A stretch of DNA of 36,112 bases from assembly GCA_964390115.1 (NCBI GenBank), contig CAYMGT010000004.1, positions 1 to 36,112 on the forward strand. Reading direction: 5' to 3'. The position numbers and the translations under genes were made by a program. The notes under the pieces are model-generated. The model did no database searches. It was not told the origin of the DNA and saw only the letters and a list, made by a program, of their open reading frames with translations. Origin of the DNA: JAIPJA01 sp964390115 (GTDB lineage Bacteria > Patescibacteriota > Patescibacteriia > Patescibacteriales > UBA12465). Position 1 is the stretch's first letter, and each line of letters starts with the position of its first letter. Below, piece by piece: positions 23,502 to 30,350 of the stretch.

Positions 23502-24926
23502 TTACATCAAAAAATAATAATCCAAAGGCACAAATACGGTTTTTAGCTCTTTATTTATTTTTAATTCCGTATTTGAAAAAATCAAATTATAGTCTGAATT
23601 GATTTTTTTAGCAGTAGTCGCTACTTGTTTTACATCCTTCTTGCCCATTCCTAGCTCAATTACTATCTGTTTATTATTCATAATCTGCAAAATAAAATCA
23701 GCCCCGCCTTGAGCACTATCATATCGCACCAACCCTTGATTTCTCAAAATAAATTCACGATAAAGATGTGAAGCAAAAGAATCTTCCAATAACTTGCCCT
23801 GTCTAGTCAAATATGTACTTTCTTGGCCAGTAAAGTAAAAAAAAGTCATTCTAATTGCTGGTGACATAAATAAATATTTATTAGGCTTTTTGGCTACAGT
23901 CATATTTGATCCGTAAGCCGGCACTTTTATAAGTAATTCTGCTTTTACAAGCGCCTCAAAAATATTTGATATAGTTAAACGATTTATCTTGAATCGTTCT
24001 TCTAATATACCGAGACTAGTTGTATCATTTTCTGCAATAGCAAATAAAATTCTTTTTACCGCTCCTAAAGTGCCTTGATCAAAACTCCCGAGAGTCGGCA
24101 AATCTTGTTTTATAATTTTATCTAGTAGTAATGATATTGCATCATACACGGCTGTTTCATTTGGCATAATGAGTGAAAAAGGCAATGTCCCATATGACAA
24201 ATAATTTTTAATATCATGTCTGTTTATTTTTGACCAGCACTTATTAACAGCCCCTTGTAATTCTTGCAATCTACCAAATACTTCTTCGGCTGAATTTGAA
24301 AAATAAGCAGCTTGTCGTATTTTATCTTTTAAGTCATTTTTAGGAAGGGCTTGATTTTGAATCATTTCATATTCTATAAATGACATTGGGGGCATCCGTT
24401 CAAACAAAGCTCTTCTGGCTAGGTTAGTTGTGGTCTGTAGTATAACCGCAGAAGAACCTGTACAACAAAAAAATACATTAGAAGTTTTATCAAATAAAAT
24501 TTTTAGACTAATTGCCCACTTAAGATCAGTTTGTATTTCATCTAAAAAAATTAAAGTCGGCTTATCTATGCTTTCAATATTTTGACCAATTACACTTTCA
24601 AAAGAAGATACTATATCATTGACTCCAGCATTAAATAAATTTTTAGTTTCTTCTACTGATAAAAACAAAATATTTTCTACTTTTTTAGAATATAATGCGC
24701 ACATCTGTGCCATTAATGTTGTTTTGCCCACGCCCCTAAATCCAGGAATAATCACCATCCTATTATCCTGTGTTTTATCTAAAAATCCATCAATGTACTG
24801 TTTGATTTTTACAACCATAAAACGCTGAGGATATTCCTCGCCTCTTGGACTGTGTGTGTATCTCTTAACTCTTTCAGAAGTTGTTCTGACCTGCTGTTGT
24901 ATGTATTGTATAAATTCATTATTCAT
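23502..24926 (-). CDS. AAA-type ATPase with a nuclease-like C-terminus
   Basis: This 474-residue protein belongs to the accessory P-loop ATPases related to the AAA_14/DUF4143 and archaeal-type ATPase groups. Walker A is GFRGVGKTT (62-70), Walker B LIFLDE (125-130), and a sensor-like TGSSA follows near 156-160. A winged-helix-like stretch lies around 290-335. The C-terminus has GGADFIL ... IVIELGMGKK, which resembles a PD-(D/E)XK nuclease core. Cellular role is unknown; relatives are often mobile or toxin/defence-associated. It has its own promoter with a palindromic operator and lies between repeat copies A and B. Confidence 0.8.
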   Translation of the reverse strand: MNNEFIQYIQQQVRTTSERVKRYTHSPRGEEYPQRFMVVKIKQYIDGFLDKTQDNRMVIIPGFRGVGKTTLMAQMCALYSKKVENILFLSVEETKNLFNAGVNDIVSSFESVIGQNIESIDKPTLIFLDEIQTDLKWAISLKILFDKTSNVFFCCTGSSAVILQTTTNLARRALFERMPPMSFIEYEMIQNQALPKNDLKDKIRQAAYFSNSAEEVFGRLQELQGAVNKCWSKINRHDIKNYLSYGTLPFSLIMPNETAVYDAISLLLDKIIKQDLPTLGSFDQGTLGAVKRILFAIAENDTTSLGILEERFKINRLTISNIFEALVKAELLIKVPAYGSNMTVAKKPNKYLFMSPAIRMTFFYFTGQESTYLTRQGKLLEDSFASHLYREFILRNQGLVRYDSAQGGADFILQIMNNKQIVIELGMGKKDVKQVATTAKKINSDYNLIFSNTELKINKELKTVFVPLDYYFLM

Positions 24927-24955
24927 GTTTATTATATTATATTACAAATACCTGT

Positions 24956-24981
24956 TTCTAGTATATTATAATATACTAGAA
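24956..24981. promoter_or_regulatory. 26-bp perfect palindrome at the ATPase promoter
   Basis: The half TTCTAGTATATTA is followed directly by its exact complement. It covers the -10 hexamer and most of the spacer of the ATPase promoter and starts 30 bp before the ATG. It looks like an operator for a dimeric repressor. It is not followed by a T-run, so it is not a terminator. Confidence 0.65.
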
Positions 24982-24988
24982 GCGTCAA
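24960..24988 (-). promoter_or_regulatory. Promoter of the ATPase gene
   Basis: Minus-strand TTGACG (24988-24983), 17-bp spacer, then TATACT (24965-24960), each 5/6 to consensus. The transcript would start near 24953, leaving a leader of about 27 nt. Confidence 0.6.
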
Positions 24989-25042
24989 GGCTTAATTTTT
25001 TACCTAAAAATAAACATAATATCGTGAATTCTCTTGTTTTAG

Positions 25043-25123
25043 ATATCAATTTATTTATTACAGCCTCCGGCAGATTGGTCAGTCTGGAATGATGAAAATA
25101 TGGTTTTAAATATACTATATTAA
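25043..25123 (+). pseudogene. Possible relic of a + strand gene end
   Basis: A short frame reads protein-like (QPPADWSVWNDENMVLNILY, stop at 25121-25123). Codons such as CCG and GCA are uncommon in the neighbourhood. An in-frame TAG precedes it at 25040, so no full gene exists. Its stop falls inside the start of repeat copy B. It could be the eroded 3' end of a mobile or antitoxin-type gene, but this is not established. Confidence 0.2.
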
Positions 25124-25174
25124 CGAGAACTTTAAAACAATATTAACAATATAAACAGTTTAATTTTTTATAAA
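25112..25174. repeat. Direct repeat copy B
   Basis: This is the central copy. It is near-identical to A over its first 31 bp and to C over the last 45 bp (AATATTAACAATATAAA then AGTTTAATTTTTTATAAAA). It lies between the Fic and ATPase genes and overlaps the end of the pseudogene downstream of fic. Confidence 0.8.
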
Positions 25175-25364
25175 AAAATGAGCTAACCTTAAAAACATCA
25201 AACGCTTTTATCGACTCATCATTATCAAATAAATCAGTTTTATTAAAAATAGCTAAAAATTCATTATAATAATTTTCCTTTCTAGTTATTTTTGAGCTAC
25301 TTATTTCCTAAGTTAAATAATTATCAAGATTATTAACAATAAGAGATGGTATTTTTGATATCAT
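25143..25364 (-). pseudogene. Disrupted gene directly downstream of the Fic gene
   Basis: The ATG at 25364 is 4 nt after the Fic stop. The frame reads 18 residues (MISKIPSLIVNNLDNYLT), meets TAG at 25310-25308, then continues for 54 residues (starting EISSSKITRKENYYNEFLAI, containing DLFDNDESIKAFDVFKVSSF) to a TAA at 25145. The downstream part has clearly protein-like composition. It probably was a second gene of the Fic operon, now broken by one nonsense change. I do not recognise the family. The final ten codons lie inside repeat copy B. Confidence 0.45.
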
Positions 25365-25368
25365 ATTT

Positions 25369-26430
25369 TTATTTCTTAACTATTTTATACCTAGCCCCTC
25401 TCCCTTGCCCGATCCTCTCAATCCTTTTTAACCGCAACAAAACATCCAATGCTTGCTTGATTGTTGGACGAATTATTTCTGTGCCATTTACAACATCACC
25501 TGTACTGAAAGTATCTAAATCCTGCACAAATTTCCAGACTACTAATTGCTTTTCAGAAAGTAATTTTTCAATACTTTCTCTACTCATTAAATCAATTGCA
25601 CTTTTTGCTTGTTTAAATAGAACAGAAAAGAAAAAATCTAGCCAAGAAGCTAAACTCTCTTCCTCGGTTCCAAAAGTTTTTTGACTATTTCGCAAAGCTA
25701 AATAATAATCAGATTTATTATCTTCAACATATTTCTCATGTGAAATATAAGGCATATAAAGATAACCGCTTTGTAATAGAAGTAAATTTGTTAAAACTCT
25801 AGACATTCGTCCATTCCCATCTTGAAAAGGATGGATTTTTAAAAACTCAACCACAAAATTTGCTATAATCAAAAGTGGATGATAAAGTTTTTCTGATAAA
25901 AATAAATTTGTCGCTTCTAACAACTCTATCATTTCTTTTGACACTAAATGTGGAACAGTTGGATTAAACACAACTCCGACTTCCCTACCGTTTGCATCAT
26001 AAGCAACTACTTTATTCTCGCCAAATTTATAATTTCCTAAATGTCCTTGATCTTTGTCAGAATACTTAAGAAGCTCTTTATGAAAAGATTTTATTAAACT
26101 TTCATTAAATTTTAAAGTTTTCCATGAATTAAAAACATTTTCCAATAGTTCATAATATCCCCGAACCTCTTGCTTGTCTCTATCAGCAAATTTCTGAATA
26201 TTTAAACCTTTCATTACTTTTTCAATATCCTCATCATTCAGCTTAACGCCCTCAATACGAGTTGAAGCACCAGTTGAAGTAATCAAAACAGAACGCTTTA
26301 AGCGTCCCAAAACTTGCGGACTCAATTCTGCACCAGTCACCCATCGCCCTTTTATTTCATCAATTTTACCTAAAACAAAAATAATTTCTGCGGGTATATT
26401 TTCTAGTCTTTTATTAAATTTATTTATCAT
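25369..26430 (-). CDS. Fic-domain protein (AMPylase) with inhibitory helix and winged helix
   Basis: The 353-residue protein carries the complete catalytic motif HPFQDGNGRMSR (residues 200-211), so nucleotide transfer to a target hydroxyl group is likely. Residues 56-61 (STRIEG) match the inhibitory (S/T)xxxE(G/N) motif upstream of the core, as in self-inhibited class II Fic proteins. The C-terminus (about 285-353) looks like a winged helix-turn-helix, ending RIGQGRGARYKIVKK, so it may bind DNA and control its own gene. Upstream is a consensus promoter overlapped by TATATCCAAT repeats. Targets are unknown. Confidence 0.92.
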   Translation of the reverse strand: MINKFNKRLENIPAEIIFVLGKIDEIKGRWVTGAELSPQVLGRLKRSVLITSTGASTRIEGVKLNDEDIEKVMKGLNIQKFADRDKQEVRGYYELLENVFNSWKTLKFNESLIKSFHKELLKYSDKDQGHLGNYKFGENKVVAYDANGREVGVVFNPTVPHLVSKEMIELLEATNLFLSEKLYHPLLIIANFVVEFLKIHPFQDGNGRMSRVLTNLLLLQSGYLYMPYISHEKYVEDNKSDYYLALRNSQKTFGTEEESLASWLDFFFSVLFKQAKSAIDLMSRESIEKLLSEKQLVVWKFVQDLDTFSTGDVVNGTEIIRPTIKQALDVLLRLKRIERIGQGRGARYKIVKK

Positions 26431-26437
26431 ATTTTTT

Positions 26438-26469
26438 GGATATTCTAACTATATCCAATTATATCCAAT
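26438..26469. promoter_or_regulatory. Tandem operator-like repeats at the Fic promoter
   Basis: TATATCCAAT occurs twice head to tail (26450-26459 and 26460-26469), and an inverted partial copy GGATA lies at 26438-26442. They cover the -10 and start site of the Fic promoter, a good position for repression by the Fic protein's own winged helix (inference). Confidence 0.6.
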
Positions 26470-26486
26470 AATAATAGGGTTGTCAA
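26458..26486 (-). promoter_or_regulatory. Consensus promoter of the Fic gene
   Basis: Minus-strand TTGACA (26486-26481), exactly 17 bp, then TATAAT (26463-26458). Both hexamers match the sigma-70 consensus perfectly. The transcript would start near 26451, about 20 nt before the ATG. Confidence 0.8.
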
Positions 26487-26492
26487 ATACAG

Positions 26493-26562
26493 CTTTGGAT
26501 GTGCTATATGAGAACATTAAAATAATATTAACAATATAAAAAGTTTAATTTTTTATAAAATA
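26493..26562. repeat. Direct repeat copy C
   Basis: CTATATGAGAACATTAAAAT at the start is a diverged form of the A/B sequence with a 4-bp deletion. The second half matches copy B closely. It lies between the Fic promoter and the terminator of the 123-aa gene. Confidence 0.7.
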
Positions 26563-26594
26563 AAAAAGGCGCTTGCTTATATAAAACTAACGCC
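26562..26594 (-). terminator. Intrinsic terminator after the rpsI/123-aa transcript
   Basis: On the minus strand GGCGTT and AAGCGCC pair with one bulge, and a T6-A-T4 tract follows. It ends the alpha-block transcript and marks the border of the accessory island. Confidence 0.6.
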
Positions 26595-26607
26595 ATGGTA
26601 ATACAAT

Positions 26608-26979
26608 TTAGATTTCGTCGTACTTCATTTCTGATAACTCCTCAAGTCGAGCTTTTCTACCTGCGTAACTTCGAGAATCTTTAGTAGCTTCAACTACTCT
26701 TTTTGCACCTTGCCAGTCTTCAACCTTATAATAAGACTGAAAAAGCTCTCTCTGACGATGGTCAACCCACCTATCATCGTATTGAGGAAACTTTTCTGGA
26801 TTAGAAGCAACTTCTGTTAAAAATTTTTCGGCATTATCAAAATCTTTACTTTTTTCGGCATTACTTTTTTCGGCATTATCAAAATCTTTATTATCGAGCG
26901 CGTCTCTAAAATCTGCAGTGTTTTCCATTACTTTTTCCTTTCTTTCTAAATTATTATCTAAAAAATTTTCTTTAAACAT
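26608..26979 (-). CDS. Unknown protein with an internal duplication
   Basis: I do not recognise this protein of 123 residues. An alternative ATG at 26928 (MENTADFRDALDNKDFDNAE), preceded by AGAAAGGA, gives 106 residues and may be the real start. The N-terminal third holds two copies of KDFDNAEK, encoded by a 20-bp exact repeat. The rest (KFLTEVASNPEKFPQYDDRW, then ELFQSYYKVEDWQGAKRVVE) looks helical, perhaps tetratricopeptide-like. It starts 4 bp after rpsI and is the last gene of the alpha block. Confidence 0.6.
   Translation of the reverse strand: MFKENFLDNNLERKEKVMENTADFRDALDNKDFDNAEKSNAEKSKDFDNAEKFLTEVASNPEKFPQYDDRWVDHRQRELFQSYYKVEDWQGAKRVVEATKDSRSYAGRKARLEELSEMKYDEI
26829..26890. repeat. 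20-bp direct repeat within the 123-aa gene
   Basis: CGGCATTATCAAAATCTTTA occurs at 26829-26848 and 26871-26890, a period of 42 bp (14 codons), so the duplication keeps the frame. A shortened third unit lies between them. It is consistent with replication slippage. Confidence 0.85.
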
Positions 26980-26983
26980 TTTT

Positions 26984-27472
26984 TTATCTTTTACTCCACT
27001 GAGGAGCTTTTCTGGCTTTCTTTAAACCAGGTTTCTTTCTCTCCTTCTTTCTTGAGTCTCTAGTAAGCCACCCATGAACTTTTAATGTATCTCTAAGCGT
27101 TTCATCATTTATAAGAAGTGCTCTGCTAATACCGTGCCTTATAGCCTCTGCCTGTGCCTTCACACCACCACCTTTAACAATAATTGAAACGTCTACGTCT
27201 TTATTTAAACTTAACTCTTTAAGAGGTTGTAGGGCTATATTATGATTATCTAACTGAAAGAAATCTTTAATTTTCTTATCATTTACCAAAACCTGACCCT
27301 TACCCTTAAAATAAAGTCTAACTTGAGCGGCGGCTGTTTTTCTTCTGCCAACTGCTTTAACATATTTACCAGAAAACTTAATTTCTTCTTTAGTTTCTTT
27401 AACTTTTTTTACTTCTTTAGTCTTAACTTCTTCTTTTTCAGTCACTTTTTTAGTTTTAGTTTCAGTACTCAT
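26984..27472 (-). CDS. rpsI: 30S ribosomal protein S9 (uS9) with an N-terminal extension
   Basis: S9 reaches the P-site tRNA with its C-terminal tail. The core begins near residue 36 (KYVKAVGRRKTAAAQVRLYF) and ends with the RDSRKKERKKPGLKKARKAPQW tail and terminal SKR, all diagnostic. About 33 Lys/Glu/Thr-rich residues precede the core, giving 162 residues rather than about 130. It is 11 bp after rplM. Confidence 0.95.
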   Translation of the reverse strand: MSTETKTKKVTEKEEVKTKEVKKVKETKEEIKFSGKYVKAVGRRKTAAAQVRLYFKGKGQVLVNDKKIKDFFQLDNHNIALQPLKELSLNKDVDVSIIVKGGGVKAQAEAIRHGISRALLINDETLRDTLKVHGWLTRDSRKKERKKPGLKKARKAPQWSKR

Positions 27473-27483
27473 AATAAACTAAA

Positions 27484-27840
27484 TTATTTTATAATTAATC
27501 TCTTTAACATATTAACTCTAAATTTTACTGGAGGAAGCATTTCCCTAACCGCTCTTTTTAAAACCTCTCCCGGATCTTTAGCGTAAACATCTTTCATCTT
27601 CCTTTCTTTAAGTCCCCCCGGATAACCAGAATAACTAAAGTATTTCTTCTGTTCTAACTTTTTACCAGTAAATTTAACTTTTGACAAATTAGTAACCTCA
27701 ACAATATCTCCACAATCTAAATGAGCTTGGAATTCAGTTTTATTCTTACCTCTTAAAATTAAAGCTATTTTAGAAGCTAATCTTCCAATAGCTAAATTTT
27801 CAGCATCTAATTTATGAATTTCTCTTGTAATTTTTTGCAT
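27484..27840 (-). CDS. rplM: 50S ribosomal protein L13 (uL13), short form
   Basis: L13 is an early large-subunit assembly protein. Key segments are LAIGRLASKIALILRGKNK and YFSYSGYPGGLKERKMKD, followed by AVREMLPPVKFRVNMLKRL. The 118 residues are shorter than the usual 140 or so because both ends are trimmed. The rplM-rpsI pair is kept. There is no SD. Confidence 0.94.
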   Translation of the reverse strand: MQKITREIHKLDAENLAIGRLASKIALILRGKNKTEFQAHLDCGDIVEVTNLSKVKFTGKKLEQKKYFSYSGYPGGLKERKMKDVYAKDPGEVLKRAVREMLPPVKFRVNMLKRLIIK

Positions 27841-27853
27841 ATATTTTTTCTAT

Positions 27854-28204
27854 CTATACTAATTGAATTTGTACAGTTTTAGCACCATCTCCCTGGCGAT
27901 TACCTAATTTTATAAGTCGAGTATAACCACCTTCCCTATCTTTATATCTCTCACCTAAAACATCCATAGCTTTTTTTATTGCTAATTTTTGAGGTAAAAA
28001 ACTGATAAGTTCTCTTCTGGAGCTAAGATCCCCTCGCTTAGATAAAGTGATTAATTTTTCTACAATAGGTTTAACAGCTTTAGCTTTAGCCTCTGTGGTA
28101 GTAACTCTTTCATACATTAAAACACTAGCAGCTAAATTTCTTAGCATCATTTCTCTAGCTTCTTTTTTTCTATCTAAAATTGTTCCTTTTTGTCTGTGTC
28201 TCAT
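27854..28204 (-). CDS. rplQ: 50S ribosomal protein L17 (bL17)
   Basis: L17 is located at the exit-tunnel side. It begins MRHRQKGTILDRKKEAREMM and carries the conserved RVTTTEAKAKAVKPIVEKLI. The 116-residue length is normal. The rpoA-rplQ order is standard. There is no SD. Confidence 0.95.
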   Translation of the reverse strand: MRHRQKGTILDRKKEAREMMLRNLAASVLMYERVTTTEAKAKAVKPIVEKLITLSKRGDLSSRRELISFLPQKLAIKKAMDVLGERYKDREGGYTRLIKLGNRQGDGAKTVQIQLV

Positions 28205-28216
28205 GTTCGTATATTA

Positions 28217-28999
28217 TTATTTGTCTTTTTTAGCTTTATCTTCTTCAACATCTTCTTCTTTCTTTTCTTTATCTTCTTTCTTTTTAGTTTTTTTATCTTT
28301 CTTGTCTTTATCAAAAGATAAAACAGAAAATTGTTCTACTAAAATTTTAACCGCTTTATTAAAAGCCTCTTGAGGACTAATAGTTCCGTCAGTTGTAATA
28401 TTTAACAATAATTTATCCCAGTTAGTCATTTTACCAACACGAACATTTTCAACTTTTAAACTAACTGAACTTACTGGTGAAAAAATTGAATCAATTTCTA
28501 AATATCCAATTTCCTTAGCTTCCTTTCTTTCCTTATCTGAATCAACCATCTTATAGCCTAAACCTTTAGAAACTAAAATTTCTATATCCAATGATCCTTT
28601 ATCATCAGTAATACTGGCTATTTCTAGGTCATTATTAATAATTTCAACATCTGAATTTAATTCAATATCTTTAGCTATAACCTTTTTCTTCCCTGCTATA
28701 TGTAATTCTAATTTAACTTCCTCATCTGTAAAAAGTTTAACTCTAAGCTCTTTTAAATTTAAAATAATTTCTAAAACATCTTCTTTGATATTATCCAAAG
28801 CCATAAACTCATGATCAGCTCCTTTAATCTTAACACCTGTAACCGCAGCTCCCTCTAATGAGGATAACAAAACCCTACGTAATGAATTACCTAAAGTCAT
28901 ACCATAACCAATATACAATGGCTCTATAGTCACAACACCAGAGTTTTTATCCTCTCCTTTACTAAACTCTATTTTATTTGGTAAAGCGACATTTTCCAT
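28217..28999 (-). CDS. rpoA: RNA polymerase alpha subunit without the C-terminal domain
   Basis: Alpha dimerises to start assembly of RNA polymerase. The N-terminal domain is complete: GYGMTLGNSLRRVLLSSLEGAA (about residues 32-53) and VENVRVGKMTNWDKLLLNI close to its end at about residue 230. The usual linker and helix-hairpin-helix alpha-CTD, which binds UP elements and activators, are missing. A roughly 30-residue Lys/Asp/Glu tail takes their place, giving 260 residues instead of about 315-330. The stop is clean, with no leftover CTD frame downstream; rplQ follows after 12 bp. Confidence 0.95.
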   Translation of the reverse strand: MENVALPNKIEFSKGEDKNSGVVTIEPLYIGYGMTLGNSLRRVLLSSLEGAAVTGVKIKGADHEFMALDNIKEDVLEIILNLKELRVKLFTDEEVKLELHIAGKKKVIAKDIELNSDVEIINNDLEIASITDDKGSLDIEILVSKGLGYKMVDSDKERKEAKEIGYLEIDSIFSPVSSVSLKVENVRVGKMTNWDKLLLNITTDGTISPQEAFNKAVKILVEQFSVLSFDKDKKDKKTKKKEDKEKKEEDVEEDKAKKDK

Positions 29000-29020
29000 A
29001 AATTTAAAATTAATTTTTAA

Positions 29021-29623
29021 TTATTTGGAATAAAATTCTACAATCGCCTGAGTATCAATACTCTGATCTAAATCTTCAAGCTTTGGTTCGTGTAAAATTT
29101 TGCCCGTAAAAGTTTTTATATCAAAATTTAACCAACTTGGCAAATCTTTTAAATCAAACAATTGTTTAATATTTTCAAAATATTTACTTTTTTGACTTTT
29201 AGGTCTTACTTGTATTTCATCACCTAATTTAACTTTAAAAGAAGGAATGTTGACTTTATTACCATTAACTAAAATATGAACGTGATTCACAACCTGTCTA
29301 GCACCAGGACGACTATTGGCTAGTCCTAAACGATAGACAACGTTATCAAGTCTCATTTCTAAAAGTTTCAAAAAATTAAATCCAGCATCACCTTGTTCTT
29401 TCTTAGCCTTATCAAAGGTTAATCTAAATTGTTTTTCTCTTAAATTAAAAATAACTTTAGCTTTCTGTTTTTCAGCTAATTGCTGACCATAAGAACTAAC
29501 CCTACCTCTTCCCTTAGGACCATGAAAACCAGGTGGATAGTTTCTTCTAACTAAAGGTGATTTTTTTGAATCTGATACTTTTATGCCGTAACGACGACAA
29601 ATTTTGTTATTATAGAAATTCAT
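29021..29623 (-). CDS. rpsD: 30S ribosomal protein S4 (uS4)
   Basis: S4 starts 30S assembly and guards decoding accuracy. Diagnostic parts are RRNYPPGFHGPKGRGRVSSY, then LLEMRLDNVVYRLGLANSRPGAR (around residues 88-110) and the S4 RNA-binding motif VNHVHILVNGNKVNIPSF. It is 200 residues long. The N-terminus lacks the Cys cluster of zinc-binding S4. Gene order rpsM-rpsK-rpsD-rpoA is standard. Confidence 0.96.
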   Translation of the reverse strand: MNFYNNKICRRYGIKVSDSKKSPLVRRNYPPGFHGPKGRGRVSSYGQQLAEKQKAKVIFNLREKQFRLTFDKAKKEQGDAGFNFLKLLEMRLDNVVYRLGLANSRPGARQVVNHVHILVNGNKVNIPSFKVKLGDEIQVRPKSQKSKYFENIKQLFDLKDLPSWLNFDIKTFTGKILHEPKLEDLDQSIDTQAIVEFYSK

Positions 29624-29637
29624 AACTGTATATATTA

Positions 29638-30300
29638 TTAAACTCTACGTGGTTTTTTAGGACGACAGCCATTATGTGGGACTGGCGTAATATCTTTAAT
29701 GGAAGTTACTTCCAAACCATTAGAGTTTAAAGCTCTAACAGCTGATTCTCTTCCTGTACCAACTCCTGAAACAAAAACTGAAACTTCCTGTAAACCATAT
29801 TCTTCCTTAGCTTTCATGCTAGCAATTTTTACAATAATAGAAGCAGCATAAGGAGTAGCTTTTTTTGCTCCTCTAAATCCTGCTACGCCCGCACTAGCCC
29901 AAGAAATAACATTACCTTGTAGATCGGTTAGGGTAACAATTGTATTATTATAGGTAGCTTGTATAAAGGCCTTACCTATCTTTACTCTTAATTTAGTAGT
30001 TTTCTTTTTTCTTTTTTTTATTATCTTTTTCTTAGCTCTAGCTGCTTTATTTTGTTCTAACTTTTTCTTTACATCATCTGGTAATTCATCATCATCAACA
30101 GAAAAAGACATAGGAGACTCCTCTTCTTCCTCCTTAACTTCTTTCTCTTCCTCTTTTTTAGATACTTCTTTTTTACCTTTTTTTTCAACTTTAATATCTT
30201 CTTTCTTTTCTGTATCAGAAGACTTATCTTCTTCACTTGGTGAACTAAGTTTTTTTTCAAGCTCCTCTTTGTTTGTATCTTTTTCTTTATTATCGCTCAT
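29638..30300 (-). CDS. rpsK: 30S ribosomal protein S11 (uS11) with a long acidic/basic N-terminus
   Basis: S11 is a platform protein near the mRNA exit. The core begins near residue 105 (KIGKAFIQATYNNTIVTLTD) and ends with ITPVPHNGCRPKKPRRV, both diagnostic. Around 100 residues of Lys/Glu/Asp/Ser precede it, with an acidic part (EEEKEVKEEEEESPMSFSV) then a basic part (KKKIIKKRKKKTTKLR). Typical S11 has about 130 residues; this one has 220. Confidence 0.95.
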   Translation of the reverse strand: MSDNKEKDTNKEELEKKLSSPSEEDKSSDTEKKEDIKVEKKGKKEVSKKEEEKEVKEEEEESPMSFSVDDDELPDDVKKKLEQNKAARAKKKIIKKRKKKTTKLRVKIGKAFIQATYNNTIVTLTDLQGNVISWASAGVAGFRGAKKATPYAASIIVKIASMKAKEEYGLQEVSVFVSGVGTGRESAVRALNSNGLEVTSIKDITPVPHNGCRPKKPRRV

Positions 30301-30350
30301 AAAAAATTGTGTTTTTATTAAACTTACTAAAAAATTTATTTAAAATATAA

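Noticed and set aside
24856..25092. 78-codon + strand frame across the ATPase start
   Set aside because: It begins antisense to the ATPase N-terminus, crosses its palindromic promoter and has a composition unlike a real protein.
23417..26566. Three spaced repeats as a CRISPR array
   Set aside because: The spacing is 1.4-1.7 kb with genes between, copies are imperfect, and there are no cas genes.
23417..26594. Insertion sequence or prophage
   Set aside because: No transposase, integrase or phage structural gene is present and no terminal inverted repeats bound the island.
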